Of a stretch of DNA of 36,170 nt, positions 1 to 7,266 are shown one piece after another; within the stretch, counting starts at the first letter, position 1, and every line of letters begins with the position of its first letter. Below the pieces are notes generated by a model. The model saw only the letters and a list, made by a program, of their open reading frames with translations. It did no database searches and had not been told where the DNA came from. The stretch covers positions 1 through 36,170 of the IMG/VR virus record IMGVR_UViG_3300009009_000028. One strand, given 5' to 3'. The position numbers were made by a program, and so were the translations under genes. This DNA comes from a virus.

Positions 1-5
1 ACCAT
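1..5 (-). CDS. Start codon of a gene running off the left edge
   Basis: On the minus strand an ATG occupies 3-5 and the reading frame leaves the window after two more bases. An AAGGG Shine-Dalgarno-like stretch lies about six bases upstream of it, inside the 32-base gap after the ThyX-like gene. Nothing can be said about the product. It is listed because it suggests the leftward unit continues beyond the window. Confidence 0.35.
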
Positions 6-32
6 AATAGCCCTTGATTTTTAAAATCGGAT

Positions 33-560
33 TTAGTTTTTTGCGTACTTATCCCCAATGACAGTATAGCCGTCTTTCCCTTCACTTTTCTCAATATCTC
101 CCCACACTTCTTTAAAACCTAAAATATTAAAGAGTGCAAAAAGATTATGAAAAAAGAATCTGATCTCTTTGTCTTGTGAGACATTAAGACCTCGGATAAC
201 AGCTACATACCAATCTGCCATTGAAGCTGTAACAATAATAAGATACTCGGTTGGGCCTTTGTGGACAAGAAATTTAAGATTAGAGAATTTGGTGAGAAGA
301 TCTGCGGTGAGAGTCGGGGAGAGGGAACAAATAAAACTTACACTAAAATGTTCAAAAGTACTATTTAAAAAATGTCCCCGTCTTAAATGTTGGAGTGGAC
401 GATTTTCAAAATCTAAAGTTGCTAAATATGCAACAGGTGAATCCATTTTTATAAAAGTCCTGCCCAATCCGACACTCGGACTAAACCCCAGAGTCGTCTC
501 TACCATTTTAATATATGTTTCCCAATCTGGTTGGGTTACTGCTAATGGTAAAATTTTCAT
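33..560 (-). CDS. ThyX-fold-like protein lacking the ThyX signature motif
   Basis: This 175-residue protein resembles flavin-dependent thymidylate synthase (ThyX) in layout. A GHxxxxxFEH block (HFLNSTFEHFSVSF) matches the ThyX stretch where a helix ends in 'H-x-x-x-FEH-x-x-x-x-F'. A later SQDKEIRFFF block matches the ThyX 'AQWEIR' region before a final helix. The ThyX signature RHRxxSxNxxSxRY, which binds FAD and dUMP, is absent and is replaced by a short stretch (KFSNLKFLVHKGPTEYL). If the relation is real, this is a non-catalytic relative. The frame stays open to 647, but its upstream part only translates a hairpin. The ATG at 560 starts just after that hairpin, without a clear Shine-Dalgarno. 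It is last in the leftward ParB unit. The fold assignment rests on pattern similarity only. Confidence 0.4.
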   Translation of the reverse strand: MKILPLAVTQPDWETYIKMVETTLGFSPSVGLGRTFIKMDSPVAYLATLDFENRPLQHLRRGHFLNSTFEHFSVSFICSLSPTLTADLLTKFSNLKFLVHKGPTEYLIIVTASMADWYVAVIRGLNVSQDKEIRFFFHNLFALFNILGFKEVWGDIEKSEGKDGYTVIGDKYAKN

Positions 561-569
561 AATAGGCCC

Positions 570-593
570 AGCGGGGGACCGAAGTCCCCCGCT
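570..593 (-). promoter_or_regulatory. Intercistronic hairpin with C(UUCG)G tetraloop
   Basis: A perfect 10-bp stem closes a four-base loop that reads UUCG on the transcribed minus strand, flanked by C and G. This is the exceptionally stable C(UUCG)G tetraloop. It begins 10 bases after the stop of the 220-residue gene and ends 9 bases before the next ATG. No U-tract follows, so it is not a standard intrinsic terminator. An mRNA-stabilising 3' end, a processing site or translational control are the likely roles. Confidence 0.8.
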
Positions 594-603
594 CATATAG
601 ATT

Positions 604-1266
604 TTACCGTACGCGGTCGGACTTTTCCTCCTCAGAGACTCTCTCAACGGTCTTCTTCGGAGGACTCATGAATTTCTTGTACTCCTCTTCCATCTGATCT
701 TGCTCCTCGTTCTCAGGGAGCCGAAAGATTGTTGTGCAGCGTTCAGCCTTCGGGGAAAACCAAGTATACTTGGAATTTTGAATCTTTGCGGGTTTGAGGG
801 TGATACTCTTCTCCAGATGATCCTGGACAACCGAGGCTTCACGCCGCATTGATTTTGTCCCCATGAAAAATGTCGCGAAGCATTCCGCGCCACCAATCCA
901 GACCAAATATTCCGGCCCATACATGGCCTTGGAGTCTTTCACCGTAGAAAGTTCGCGAATCCTTGCAAATTCGGGGTCTTTTGTATCAAAGACAGAAATG
1001 ATTTCGTCGCCCATCTGCAACGCCTTCGGACGCCAGGCGAGAACGAGCAGATTGACTTCGGTGCCGAGATCCTTGTAGTTCTGATCCCTGACCAGTGCAA
1101 AATGATTCACCGGAAAATCCCCCGCTTTGCAGACGTCTGAAGAAGAAGTCATCAGCTGGAGTCTCGGGAGATATGCTCCGGTTTTGGTTGATTCGTCGAA
1201 ATCCGATTCATTGAAGACTGTCGGAACTTCACCCTTCGGCAACGTAATCAAGGTTTTATCTTCCAT
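604..1266 (-). CDS. Conserved-looking phage protein, possible ssDNA-binding role
   Basis: A 220-residue protein of unknown function. The N-terminal third contains GAYLPRLQLM, the middle is rich in aromatic and beta-type residues (EYLVWIGGAECFATFFMG), and the last 45 residues are charged and low in complexity with many Glu and Lys. It starts at an ATG preceded by AAGAAGGAG at good spacing, between the ParB-like and ThyX-like genes. A compact beta domain plus a charged tail beside replication genes would fit a single-stranded DNA-binding protein. The C-terminal end (EEEKSDRVR) is not the usual acidic SSB tip, so this is only a guess. The gene is visibly more GC-rich than the plus-strand replication genes. 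Confidence 0.7.
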   Translation of the reverse strand: MEDKTLITLPKGEVPTVFNESDFDESTKTGAYLPRLQLMTSSSDVCKAGDFPVNHFALVRDQNYKDLGTEVNLLVLAWRPKALQMGDEIISVFDTKDPEFARIRELSTVKDSKAMYGPEYLVWIGGAECFATFFMGTKSMRREASVVQDHLEKSITLKPAKIQNSKYTWFSPKAERCTTIFRLPENEEQDQMEEEYKKFMSPPKKTVERVSEEEKSDRVR

Positions 1267-1289
1267 CAGAAATCTCCTTCTTAAAGAGT

Positions 1290-1316
1290 GCAGAAGACCC
1301 CAACGGAGTCTTCTGC
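1290..1316 (-). promoter_or_regulatory. Intercistronic hairpin after the ParB-like gene
   Basis: As minus-strand RNA this folds into a 12-bp stem (9 Watson-Crick pairs, one G-U, then two G-C) with a three-base GUU loop. It begins 7 bases after the ParB-like stop codon and lies upstream of the AAGAAGGAG ribosome-binding site of the next gene. The downstream bases are not a clean U-tract, so a stabiliser or attenuator is more likely than a terminator. Confidence 0.7.
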
Positions 1317-1323
1317 GTTAGGG

Positions 1324-2373
1324 TTAAGTGGTGACGAGGGCCGGGGCTTCCGGGGCTGCGGCTTTCTTGAGATCGGGATACGGGAGGGGTTCCCCTTTCG
1401 TGGTGGCTTCGGCATTTGCCATCGCCTTGCGGGCGTAATCGGCCTTTTCCTCGGCAGCCTTGACGCGCTTCTTCTCGCGTTCGACTTTCCGCTTGTTGGC
1501 CTCGTCCTTCTTGGCCTGTTCTCTGGCCTCGAAGTCTGCCTTCTGGAGCTCAACCGACTGGGCATCCAGATGCAGCATCCACTGAATCGCGACATTGAAG
1601 GCATCTGCCGGAGTCTTGATTTTCAAAATCTTGACCAGCTCCGGGCCGATCTCCTTCTTCTCCATCTCGTCCTTCAGCTCTTTCAGCTTCCGGAGATGGG
1701 CCACCGGCTGAAACTGAACCTGCGCCGCATCCTGGCCTTCGCGCTTCGCCTTCTTGATCTCGGCGACCCGGCTATTAACCAGTGGGATAAACTCATCCGG
1801 AGCCTGGGTCATGGCGCGGTCGATGAAGTTCGCCATTTCTTCGGGCGGGAGTTTGGCCAAGGCGTAGGCGTTCGAGAGGGTGATCTGACCGTTGTTGATG
1901 AGTTCGAGAATTGTGGTGTTGTCGATGCTGTTGAGTCCGAGACGCTGAGAAATCCACTGTGCTGATTTCCCCAATCTGCGGGCCAGCTCGGCCTCGGTCA
2001 TGAGGGGATTGCGCGCGAGGATGCGTTTGAGCTGTTGGCTGTATTCCGCCGGCCGGGTCTCGATCTTGTGGATGTTGGCGACAATCTGGGCTTCGAGAAC
2101 CTGATCCTCATTGAGAGGAACCACGTCCACGCCGATTTCCGAAATCCCGGCGTCCTTTGAAGCACAGAAACGGTGAAGGCCGTCGACCAGCTCAAAATAC
2201 TCCTCCTTCGTCTCCTCATCCGTGCGCGCCCGTACCGTGATTGCGCCCATGAATCCTTTTTCTCGGATTGAGGCGACCAGTCCCAGATAGTCCTCGGACT
2301 GTCTGTTCACAGTCCGTAGGGCCACCGGGTTCTCCCTGATCTGCGAAATCAAAACCTTACGAAGTTCTCCCAT
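1324..2373 (-). CDS. ParB/Srx-fold DNA-binding protein (ParB-like)
   Basis: A 349-residue protein of the ParB/RepB/Spo0J superfamily. Residues about 5-105 form the ParB/sulfiredoxin-fold domain: 'I--NP' near 10-16, the loop motif DGLHRF at 64-69 and VANIHKIETRP after it. Residues about 125-146 (MTEAELARRLGKSAQWISQR) form a KorB-type helix-turn-helix. From about 235 on the chain is highly charged and alpha-helical (Lys/Glu/Ala coiled coil). The ATG at 2373 is chosen because AGGAGG sits 8 bases upstream; the frame is open 26 codons further but without a ribosome-binding site. In phages such proteins act in partition, gene regulation or as nucleases. No ParA is visible here, so regulation of the adjacent divergent region is a reasonable inference. 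Confidence 0.88.
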   Translation of the reverse strand: MGELRKVLISQIRENPVALRTVNRQSEDYLGLVASIREKGFMGAITVRARTDEETKEEYFELVDGLHRFCASKDAGISEIGVDVVPLNEDQVLEAQIVANIHKIETRPAEYSQQLKRILARNPLMTEAELARRLGKSAQWISQRLGLNSIDNTTILELINNGQITLSNAYALAKLPPEEMANFIDRAMTQAPDEFIPLVNSRVAEIKKAKREGQDAAQVQFQPVAHLRKLKELKDEMEKKEIGPELVKILKIKTPADAFNVAIQWMLHLDAQSVELQKADFEAREQAKKDEANKRKVEREKKRVKAAEEKADYARKAMANAEATTKGEPLPYPDLKKAAAPEAPALVTT

Positions 2374-2437
2374 AAAAACTACCTCCTGTAAATGATTTTT
2401 GGCCCCGAGGCCGTTTAATAAATGATTCCCAAAATCA

Positions 2438-2473
2438 ATTATGGAAATCAAATCATGATTTGATTTCCATAAT
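2438..2473. repeat. 36-bp perfect palindrome containing TGATTTGATTT
   Basis: An uninterrupted perfect palindrome of 2 x 18 bases centred between 2455 and 2456. Each half contains AAATCAAATC/GATTTGATTT. It lies about 65 bases upstream of the ParB-like ATG, inside the predicted leader of that transcript. It could be an operator for a dimeric DNA-binding protein, plausibly the ParB-like protein itself, or a leader RNA hairpin. Confidence 0.85.
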
Positions 2474-2492
2474 CGTAAAGTAGGGAATATCC

Positions 2493-2525
2493 ATTTATAT
2501 ATACGGTTTTTTCCGCTTTTTGTCC
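2493..2525 (-). repeat. Left arm of 33-bp mirrored inverted repeat
   Basis: This arm matches the reverse complement of 2693-2725 at 30 of 33 positions. The three mismatches cluster in the middle (arm positions 20, 22 and 23). The conserved blocks are ATTTATATATACGG, a T-run and CTTTTTGTCC. Confidence 0.85.
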
Positions 2526-2526
2526 C
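2498..2526 (-). promoter_or_regulatory. Candidate leftward promoter for the ParB unit
   Basis: On the minus strand GGGACA (2521-2526) and TATATA (2498-2503) are separated by exactly 17 bases, matching sigma70 TTGACA/TATAAT at 4 of 6 positions in each box. Transcription would begin near 2491, giving a leader of about 118 bases that contains the 36-bp palindrome. A further upstream TATATATA copy at 2543-2550 may mark a second weak promoter. Confidence 0.5.
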
Positions 2527-2691
2527 AAAAGTTTTTTTACCTTATATATAGGCCGTTTGCCGTTTTATGACTAACTGCTTTTTAGTTCTTCTATATTTTT
2601 CTGATAACTTCATTCTTGAAAACGTGAAGTAATTAAAAAGTAGTCAGTAAGTAAATAGTAAGTATTCAGAATTATTCAAAAAATTTTTTAA

Positions 2692-2720
2692 CGGACAAAA
2701 AGTAGTAAAAACCGTATATA
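2692..2720 (+). promoter_or_regulatory. Candidate rightward promoter for the primase unit
   Basis: CGGACA (2692-2697) and TATATA (2715-2720) are 17 bases apart, the mirror image of the leftward candidate. Predicted start is near 2727, with a leader of about 97 bases that holds the TGATTTGATTT dyad. It is supported mainly by conservation of both boxes and spacing between the two arms. Confidence 0.5.
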
Positions 2721-2725
2721 TAAAT
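2693..2725 (+). repeat. Right arm of 33-bp mirrored inverted repeat
   Basis: Partner of 2493-2525 in inverted orientation, 167 bases away, 30/33 identical. Identity covers GGACAAAAAG at one end and AACCGTATATATAAAT at the other; the middle has drifted. This pattern suits protein contacts at both ends rather than a simple transposon end, as no target duplication or transposase is present. Confidence 0.85.
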
Positions 2726-2751
2726 ATAGCTCGCTTTATCCTACCATATAA

Positions 2752-2788
2752 TGATTTGATTTATATAACTGTTCTGCAAATCAAATCA
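2752..2788. promoter_or_regulatory. Inverted repeat of the TGATTTGATTT motif (operator candidate)
   Basis: TGATTTGATTT (2752-2762) and its reverse complement AAATCAAATCA (2778-2788) flank a 15-base spacer. The same 11-mer forms the core of the palindrome at 2438-2473 on the other side of the control region. A further, shorter dyad ATTTGACAAAT (2804-2814) lies just before the primase ribosome-binding region. As DNA these are repressor/activator-type sites; as RNA the pair would form a leader hairpin. Confidence 0.65.
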
Positions 2789-2823
2789 AAATTAAAAAAA
2801 TCGATTTGACAAATCAAGAGATT

Positions 2824-5505
2824 ATGCCAACTAAAACAGAAGCCATAAAAAGATTTCTAACTGCGAAGACCCATCCTGATTTAGCAAATCTCTATTCATA
2901 CGAAATGGAGTGCCAAGTCAACGTTGCCCAAGACGGTGGCTCCAGAATTGAAGGAGATTTTCAAGGTCGTAAGTGGCGGGGCTGGACAGACGACTTAACG
3001 ACTTGGAAACCTTTTCGGATTCCAAGAAATGCTTCAACAAATCCAGAATACTTCGATTCTGATATGTCTTTTTCCCTCGAAGAACATGTCGAGGGAATCG
3101 GGATGACTGGATGGAATTGGGTTAAAAAAGTTAGCTGTTGGGTTGCTTTTGATTTTGATGCCATCGTTGGACATTCAGATAAGCATAGTAAAAAATTAAC
3201 AGAGATACAGTTAACCCAAATTAAGGAAACGGCTTTTAAGGTTCCGTGGGTTACGATTCGAAAATCAACCAGTGGAACTGGTTTGCATATTTATGTCTTT
3301 TTAGACAATGTCCCAACAGAAAATCATAATGAACATGCTGCGCTTGGTCGAGCCATAATAGGTGTATTGTCTGCAATCACAGGACAAGATTTTAAAAATC
3401 AAGTAGATATATGCGGCGGAAATATGTGGGTCTGGCATCGAAAGATGCAAGGAACAGATGGACTCACTGTAATAAAACAGGGTGAAATCTTTTATGACAC
3501 GCCAAAGAATTGGCGGGATCATATTAAAGTTATAACTGGTCACCGTAGAAAAAATCTTCCTCAAAATATAGAGTCAATAGATTCTTTCGAAGAACTATCC
3601 GGGCAGTATCCAAGAGTACCGCTTGATGATGAACACAAAAAATTAATAGACTATCTTAGTAAAGAAAATGCACTTTGGTGGTGGGATCAAGATTACCATG
3701 CTCTTGTAACCCATACAGTATGTCTTAAACGCGCACATGAAGCCTTAAGTCTTAAAGGTATTTTTGAAACAAATAGTCCGGCGTCAAATTTAAATGAGCA
3801 GAATGTTTTTGCATATCCATTACGCAAAGGTGGGTGGGTTGTTCGAAGATTCACTCCAGGCGTCAAAGAACACGATTCTTGGGATCAGGATGGGGCCGGA
3901 TGGACTCGATGTTACTTAAATAGGCCACCAACGTTTGCTTCCGCCTGTAAGAGCTTCGGAGGAATTGAAGACCCTTCAGGAGGATTTATTTTTAGAGAAG
4001 CAGAAAGTGCTATTCAAGCTGCCCAATCTTTAGGTGTCCATCTAAATGTTGGAACACCACAGCGTGGAAGAGAAACAAAGTTAAATTTGCATAAAGATGG
4101 ACGATTGATTGCGGAAATCGAATATAAAGCTGCCGACCGCATCGAAGAAATGAGCGGATGGCTTCCAAAGAAAGGAAAGGTTTGGGTTAAGATTCAAAAT
4201 CTTCAATCAGTTTCCCCGAATGAAAGTGAACATCAAAGCTACGATGATCTTGTTCGACATTTGGTTACAACAACAAATGAAGATTACGGGTGGATGATTA
4301 AGAGTGACAATATCTGGAGACTTGAACCCCTCGCCCATATTAGAGTTGCTCTTGGGGCGATGGGACTAAATACAAAAGACATAACAAACGTTCTTGGGTC
4401 AAGTGTTTTTAAATGCTGGAATATTGTCAATAAACCCTTTCAGCCTGAATACCCTGGAGACAGAGAGTGGAATCGTAATGCGGCAAGATTGCGATTTGTT
4501 CCTTCTCAATATAGTGATTCTTTACATTATCCTCACTGGAAAAAAATTCTGGATCATTGTGGGAATGGTCTTAATGATGCTATAAGAAGGAACGGGTGGT
4601 GTAAAGCAAATGGTATTTTAACCGGCGGAGACTATCTTAAATGTTGGATAGCTTCTCTCTTTAAGGAACCACATGAACCTCTCCCATACCTATTTCTTTA
4701 TTCAATGCAGCAAGGAACTGGAAAATCAGTCTTTCATGAGGCTCTTTCCCTTTTGCTTACGCGAGGTTATCAACGTGCAGATGCTGCTCTTATATCCCAA
4801 GCAGGATTTAATGCAGAGCTTGAGGGATCTATTATCTGCGTTGTGGAAGAGACAGATCTCCGTAAAAACCAGCAAGCCTATAATAGAATTAAGGATTGGG
4901 TTACAAGTCGCGATCTTTTGGTACACTGTAAAGGAAAAACACCTTACCATATCCCTAACACTACCCACTGGATTCAGTGCTCCAATAATCATCAGGCTTG
5001 CCCGATCTTCCAAGGGGACACTCGAATTACGATGGCATACGTTGAACCTTTAGATCCTCTTGATTTAATCCCTAAGAAAAGGCTTATTCCTCTTCTTGAA
5101 AAAGAAGCGAGTGACTTTCTCGGGGCTATAATGAATTTGGATATACCACCATCTGTGGACAGATTAAATGTACCTGTTATTGAAACCGAAGATAAGTTAA
5201 TGCTCCAAAAACTTAATGAGACACCTCTTGAACGATTTATGGCCGACGAGTGTATTCAAAAGCCTGGAATCATGATAAAATTTTCAGAGTTTTATGAAAG
5301 ATTTAATGAATCACTTGACCCGAGTGACGCTTCAATGTGGTCTAAAATTAGGACGCGGCGGGAACTTCCTTCAAACTTTCCATATGGAAGACATCATGGA
5401 ACTGGTCAATTCTATATTGGAAACATCGCCTGGAAAGATGATTCTGATCCACCGGGACAGAGATTTATCTTAAAAGATAACTACCTTGAAAATGAAAACA
5501 ATTAG
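2824..5505 (+). CDS. Primase-helicase: AEP-type primase fused to SF3/D5-like helicase
   Basis: An 893-residue replication protein. The N-terminal half has archaeo-eukaryotic primase (prim-pol) marks: a metal-binding DFD in WVAFDFDAI (110-112), then RKSTSGTGLHIYVF with the SGxGxH motif (His about 155), and NMWVWHRKM around 200-208. The C-terminal half has a superfamily 3 / poxvirus D5-like helicase: Walker A QQGTGKS (GTGKS 631-635), Walker B IICVVEET (about 670) and sensor motif THWIQCSNN (about 716). It would make primers and unwind DNA at the phage origin. A TTG at 2806 is in frame, but the ATG at 2824 has AAGAG just upstream and is preferred. It is the first gene of the rightward unit and directly adjoins the putative origin. 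Confidence 0.9.
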   Translation: MPTKTEAIKRFLTAKTHPDLANLYSYEMECQVNVAQDGGSRIEGDFQGRKWRGWTDDLTTWKPFRIPRNASTNPEYFDSDMSFSLEEHVEGIGMTGWNWVKKVSCWVAFDFDAIVGHSDKHSKKLTEIQLTQIKETAFKVPWVTIRKSTSGTGLHIYVFLDNVPTENHNEHAALGRAIIGVLSAITGQDFKNQVDICGGNMWVWHRKMQGTDGLTVIKQGEIFYDTPKNWRDHIKVITGHRRKNLPQNIESIDSFEELSGQYPRVPLDDEHKKLIDYLSKENALWWWDQDYHALVTHTVCLKRAHEALSLKGIFETNSPASNLNEQNVFAYPLRKGGWVVRRFTPGVKEHDSWDQDGAGWTRCYLNRPPTFASACKSFGGIEDPSGGFIFREAESAIQAAQSLGVHLNVGTPQRGRETKLNLHKDGRLIAEIEYKAADRIEEMSGWLPKKGKVWVKIQNLQSVSPNESEHQSYDDLVRHLVTTTNEDYGWMIKSDNIWRLEPLAHIRVALGAMGLNTKDITNVLGSSVFKCWNIVNKPFQPEYPGDREWNRNAARLRFVPSQYSDSLHYPHWKKILDHCGNGLNDAIRRNGWCKANGILTGGDYLKCWIASLFKEPHEPLPYLFLYSMQQGTGKSVFHEALSLLLTRGYQRADAALISQAGFNAELEGSIICVVEETDLRKNQQAYNRIKDWVTSRDLLVHCKGKTPYHIPNTTHWIQCSNNHQACPIFQGDTRITMAYVEPLDPLDLIPKKRLIPLLEKEASDFLGAIMNLDIPPSVDRLNVPVIETEDKLMLQKLNETPLERFMADECIQKPGIMIKFSEFYERFNESLDPSDASMWSKIRTRRELPSNFPYGRHHGTGQFYIGNIAWKDDSDPPGQRFILKDNYLENENN

Positions 5506-5704
5506 AGAAATACTCGATTCACTTAGAGAACACGAAAGACAACAGCTCATGTATGGCTTCGAGCATGAGTTTTCCCAATACGTGTGCCTTCCGGATGGTA
5601 AATTTATTGGTGTAAATATTCGAGGAATCAAACATCTTGAAGTTGAGCAGGAGGCTGGTGTATGGGCGGTAGGAAGAATAAAGGGAACATGCAGTCTAAT
5701 GTAA
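5492..5704 (+). CDS. Small hypothetical protein
   Basis: A 70-residue protein with no recognised family. The N-terminal 25 residues look like an amphipathic helix (IREILDSLREHERQQLM), followed by a beta-like segment. The ATG at 5492 overlaps the primase stop by 14 bases and has no good Shine-Dalgarno, so translational coupling to the primase is likely. A TTG two codons upstream is also possible. It overlaps the next gene by 43 bases. Confidence 0.6.
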   Translation: MKTIREILDSLREHERQQLMYGFEHEFSQYVCLPDGKFIGVNIRGIKHLEVEQEAGVWAVGRIKGTCSLM

Positions 5705-5943
5705 CATATCGCTTTGCAAAGGAGCAGAAGATTGTCTCTAAAGTCATTTACGAATGGCTAAAAAGTACACATGCTTCAATAAAGCAAAAAGGAATTCTTC
5801 TAAGACAGTGGCAGCGCGGAGAAGTTTTACTCATGATTGATTTTAAAAATCTGAGAGGGAATCCTTCAACAAAAAATTCCGAACGTGATCATTTTCTTAG
5901 AAAATATATGACAAAGTATTTTAAACTGGAGGGAAAAAGATGA
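5662..5943 (+). CDS. Small basic hypothetical protein
   Basis: A 93-residue Lys/Arg-rich protein without a recognised domain. AGGAGG lies 7 bases before the ATG, a strong site that supports a real gene. It overlaps its upstream neighbour by 43 bases, and its stop overlaps the next start as ATGA. The charge and position between primase and lytic enzyme hint at nucleic-acid binding, but no motif proves it. Confidence 0.65.
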   Translation: MGGRKNKGNMQSNVTYRFAKEQKIVSKVIYEWLKSTHASIKQKGILLRQWQRGEVLLMIDFKNLRGNPSTKNSERDHFLRKYMTKYFKLEGKR

Positions 5944-6407
5944 TTAATGAGATTGCAGAAAGTTACAATTTGGACCCGGCTCTTGTATACGGTGTTTGTA
6001 AGCGAGAGTCAGGTCTCAATAAATTTGCTGCAAGATATGAGCCAGTATACAAATATTTGTATTTTCCTGAAAAAGTAAAACCAGAAAACTGTTCGCTTGC
6101 AACTGAGATAGTTTTTCAAAAAATGAGTATTGGCATTATGCAAGTCATGGGAGCCGTTTTTAGAGAATATGGATATAGTGGCTGGCTCTCGACTATTTTT
6201 CCGGATCTTAAAACTCAATTAACATACGGATGTAAGCACCTTTCAATTAAAATAAAAAAATATGGAATCACAAATGGGATTGCGGCCTATAATTCTGGTT
6301 ATCCAAGATACATTGATAACGGGATTTTGCAAAATCAAAAATATGTGAATGACATTCTTATTTACGCTGGAGAATACAAAAATGTCCGACTTGATGACTT
6401 TATTTAA
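5940..6407 (+). CDS. SLT-type lytic transglycosylase (candidate endolysin)
   Basis: A 155-residue single-domain protein of the lysozyme-like SLT family, which cleaves the MurNAc-GlcNAc bond of peptidoglycan with formation of 1,6-anhydroMurNAc. Visible motifs in order are KRESGLN with the catalytic Glu at 23, SIGIMQVMG (63-71) corresponding to the 'GLMQI' motif, and IAAYNSG (114-120) with a final KYVNDIL helix. There is no signal peptide, so export would need a holin or another route. GGAGG precedes the ATG and the start overlaps the previous stop. It sits in the early/replication unit, away from the membrane-protein cluster at 8.3-9.6 kb, which is unusual for lysis genes. Confidence 0.88.
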   Translation: MINEIAESYNLDPALVYGVCKRESGLNKFAARYEPVYKYLYFPEKVKPENCSLATEIVFQKMSIGIMQVMGAVFREYGYSGWLSTIFPDLKTQLTYGCKHLSIKIKKYGITNGIAAYNSGYPRYIDNGILQNQKYVNDILIYAGEYKNVRLDDFI

Positions 6408-7266
6408 TGATCTTGATAGGCAATCAACAGCCCCAAGAGACCAGAATATTTTAAAGGCTCCGTTTGGATACCCAGGAGGAAAAACGAGAAGCCTTCCAAA
6501 TATTCTTAAACATCTTCCCTATAAACCCACATATGTTGAAGCCTTTGGTGGATCAGGAGCACTCCTTCTCGCTCGTCAACCTGTTACCTTAGAAGTCTTG
6601 AATGATCGTTACGCCGGGGTTGTAGACTTTTATAGATGCTTAAGGCATCCGGAAAACTACAAAAAACTAATAGACTATCTCTCTCTTTGTCCACATAGTA
6701 GAGAAGATTTTGTTGAAGCTAAGATGACCTGGTGCGACGAACCCGATCCAGTCATTAGGGCAGCAAAATGGTATTATATGGTTCGATACAGTTTTGGAAG
6801 TCTTGGTAGAAATTTTGGGAGGGCAACCAAGGCCGCCGGAATAATTTCTGGTAAAATTGCCAACAGCTTAGATATTTTTCCAGATTTACATGCACGACTC
6901 CGAAAAGTCCAGATAGAAAATCAAGACTGGAGAGATTGTCTCTTAGATTATGACTCATATGAAACAGTTTTTTATCTTGATCCTCCGTATATTGACACCC
7001 ACCAAGGGACATTTAAACATAATATCCTGAGAAAAGACCACGAAGATTTACTAAATCTTATTTTTAGATTAAAAGGTTTTGTTGCCCTTTCGGGCTATTC
7101 AAATCCTTTTTATGAAAATCATCCTTGGGACGCAAGATATTCCTGGGATTCATTCGTTAGCATCGACAGCTGTTCTTTTACAGAGAATAACAGGAAAGAA
7201 TGTTTCGAGGGGCTTGTCAAGAGACAGAAAGCCAAGGAGGTTTTGTGGATAAAAGAAATCCATTAA
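6382..7266 (+). CDS. Dam-like N6-adenine DNA methyltransferase (D12 class)
   Basis: A 294-residue MT-A70-unrelated, Dam/DpnM-type enzyme that transfers methyl from S-adenosylmethionine to adenine N6 in a short DNA site. Motifs: APFGYPGGK (26-34, motif X), VEAFGGSGALLL (52-63, SAM-binding motif I), VLNDRY (72-77) and the catalytic YLDPPY (198-203, motif IV). No restriction enzyme gene is nearby, so it is an orphan methylase, probably for evasion of host restriction or replication timing. The ATG at 6382 has GGAG 9 bases upstream; the frame is open 11 codons further. It overlaps the SLT gene by 26 bases. Confidence 0.92.
   Translation: MSDLMTLFNDLDRQSTAPRDQNILKAPFGYPGGKTRSLPNILKHLPYKPTYVEAFGGSGALLLARQPVTLEVLNDRYAGVVDFYRCLRHPENYKKLIDYLSLCPHSREDFVEAKMTWCDEPDPVIRAAKWYYMVRYSFGSLGRNFGRATKAAGIISGKIANSLDIFPDLHARLRKVQIENQDWRDCLLDYDSYETVFYLDPPYIDTHQGTFKHNILRKDHEDLLNLIFRLKGFVALSGYSNPFYENHPWDARYSWDSFVSIDSCSFTENNRKECFEGLVKRQKAKEVLWIKEIH

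Larger units (their letters stand above)
2374..2823. other. AT-rich divergent control region, candidate origin
   Basis: 450 bases without a convincing gene separate the leftward ParB unit from the rightward primase unit. The region is mirrored around a central 167-base core (2526-2692). Outward from the core on each side come a 33-bp inverted-repeat arm fitting a promoter, a dyad built from TGATTTGATTT, then the first gene. The core is AT-rich with a third TATATATA element (2543-2550) and short direct repeats (AGTAAGTA near 2647 and 2658). Such AT-rich, repeat-bearing intergenic DNA next to a primase gene is a common setting for a phage replication origin. That role is inferred, not shown. 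Two ORFs of 21 and 23 codons in the core lack ribosome-binding sites. Confidence 0.6.

Noticed and set aside
1288-1965. Plus-strand open frame of 225 codons opposite the ParB-like gene
   Set aside because: Low-complexity Leu/Gly translation and full overlap with a recognised ParB-like gene; antisense artefact.
2542-2632. Two ORFs of 23 (minus) and 21 (plus) codons in the control region core
   Set aside because: No ribosome-binding site for either, short and AT-driven; kept only as part of the core description.
2806-2811. TTGACA box just before the primase gene
   Set aside because: A perfect -35 hexamer, but at 17 bases no -10-like box follows, and the position is inside the leader next to the start codon. 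It is more likely part of the third TGATTTG-type dyad.
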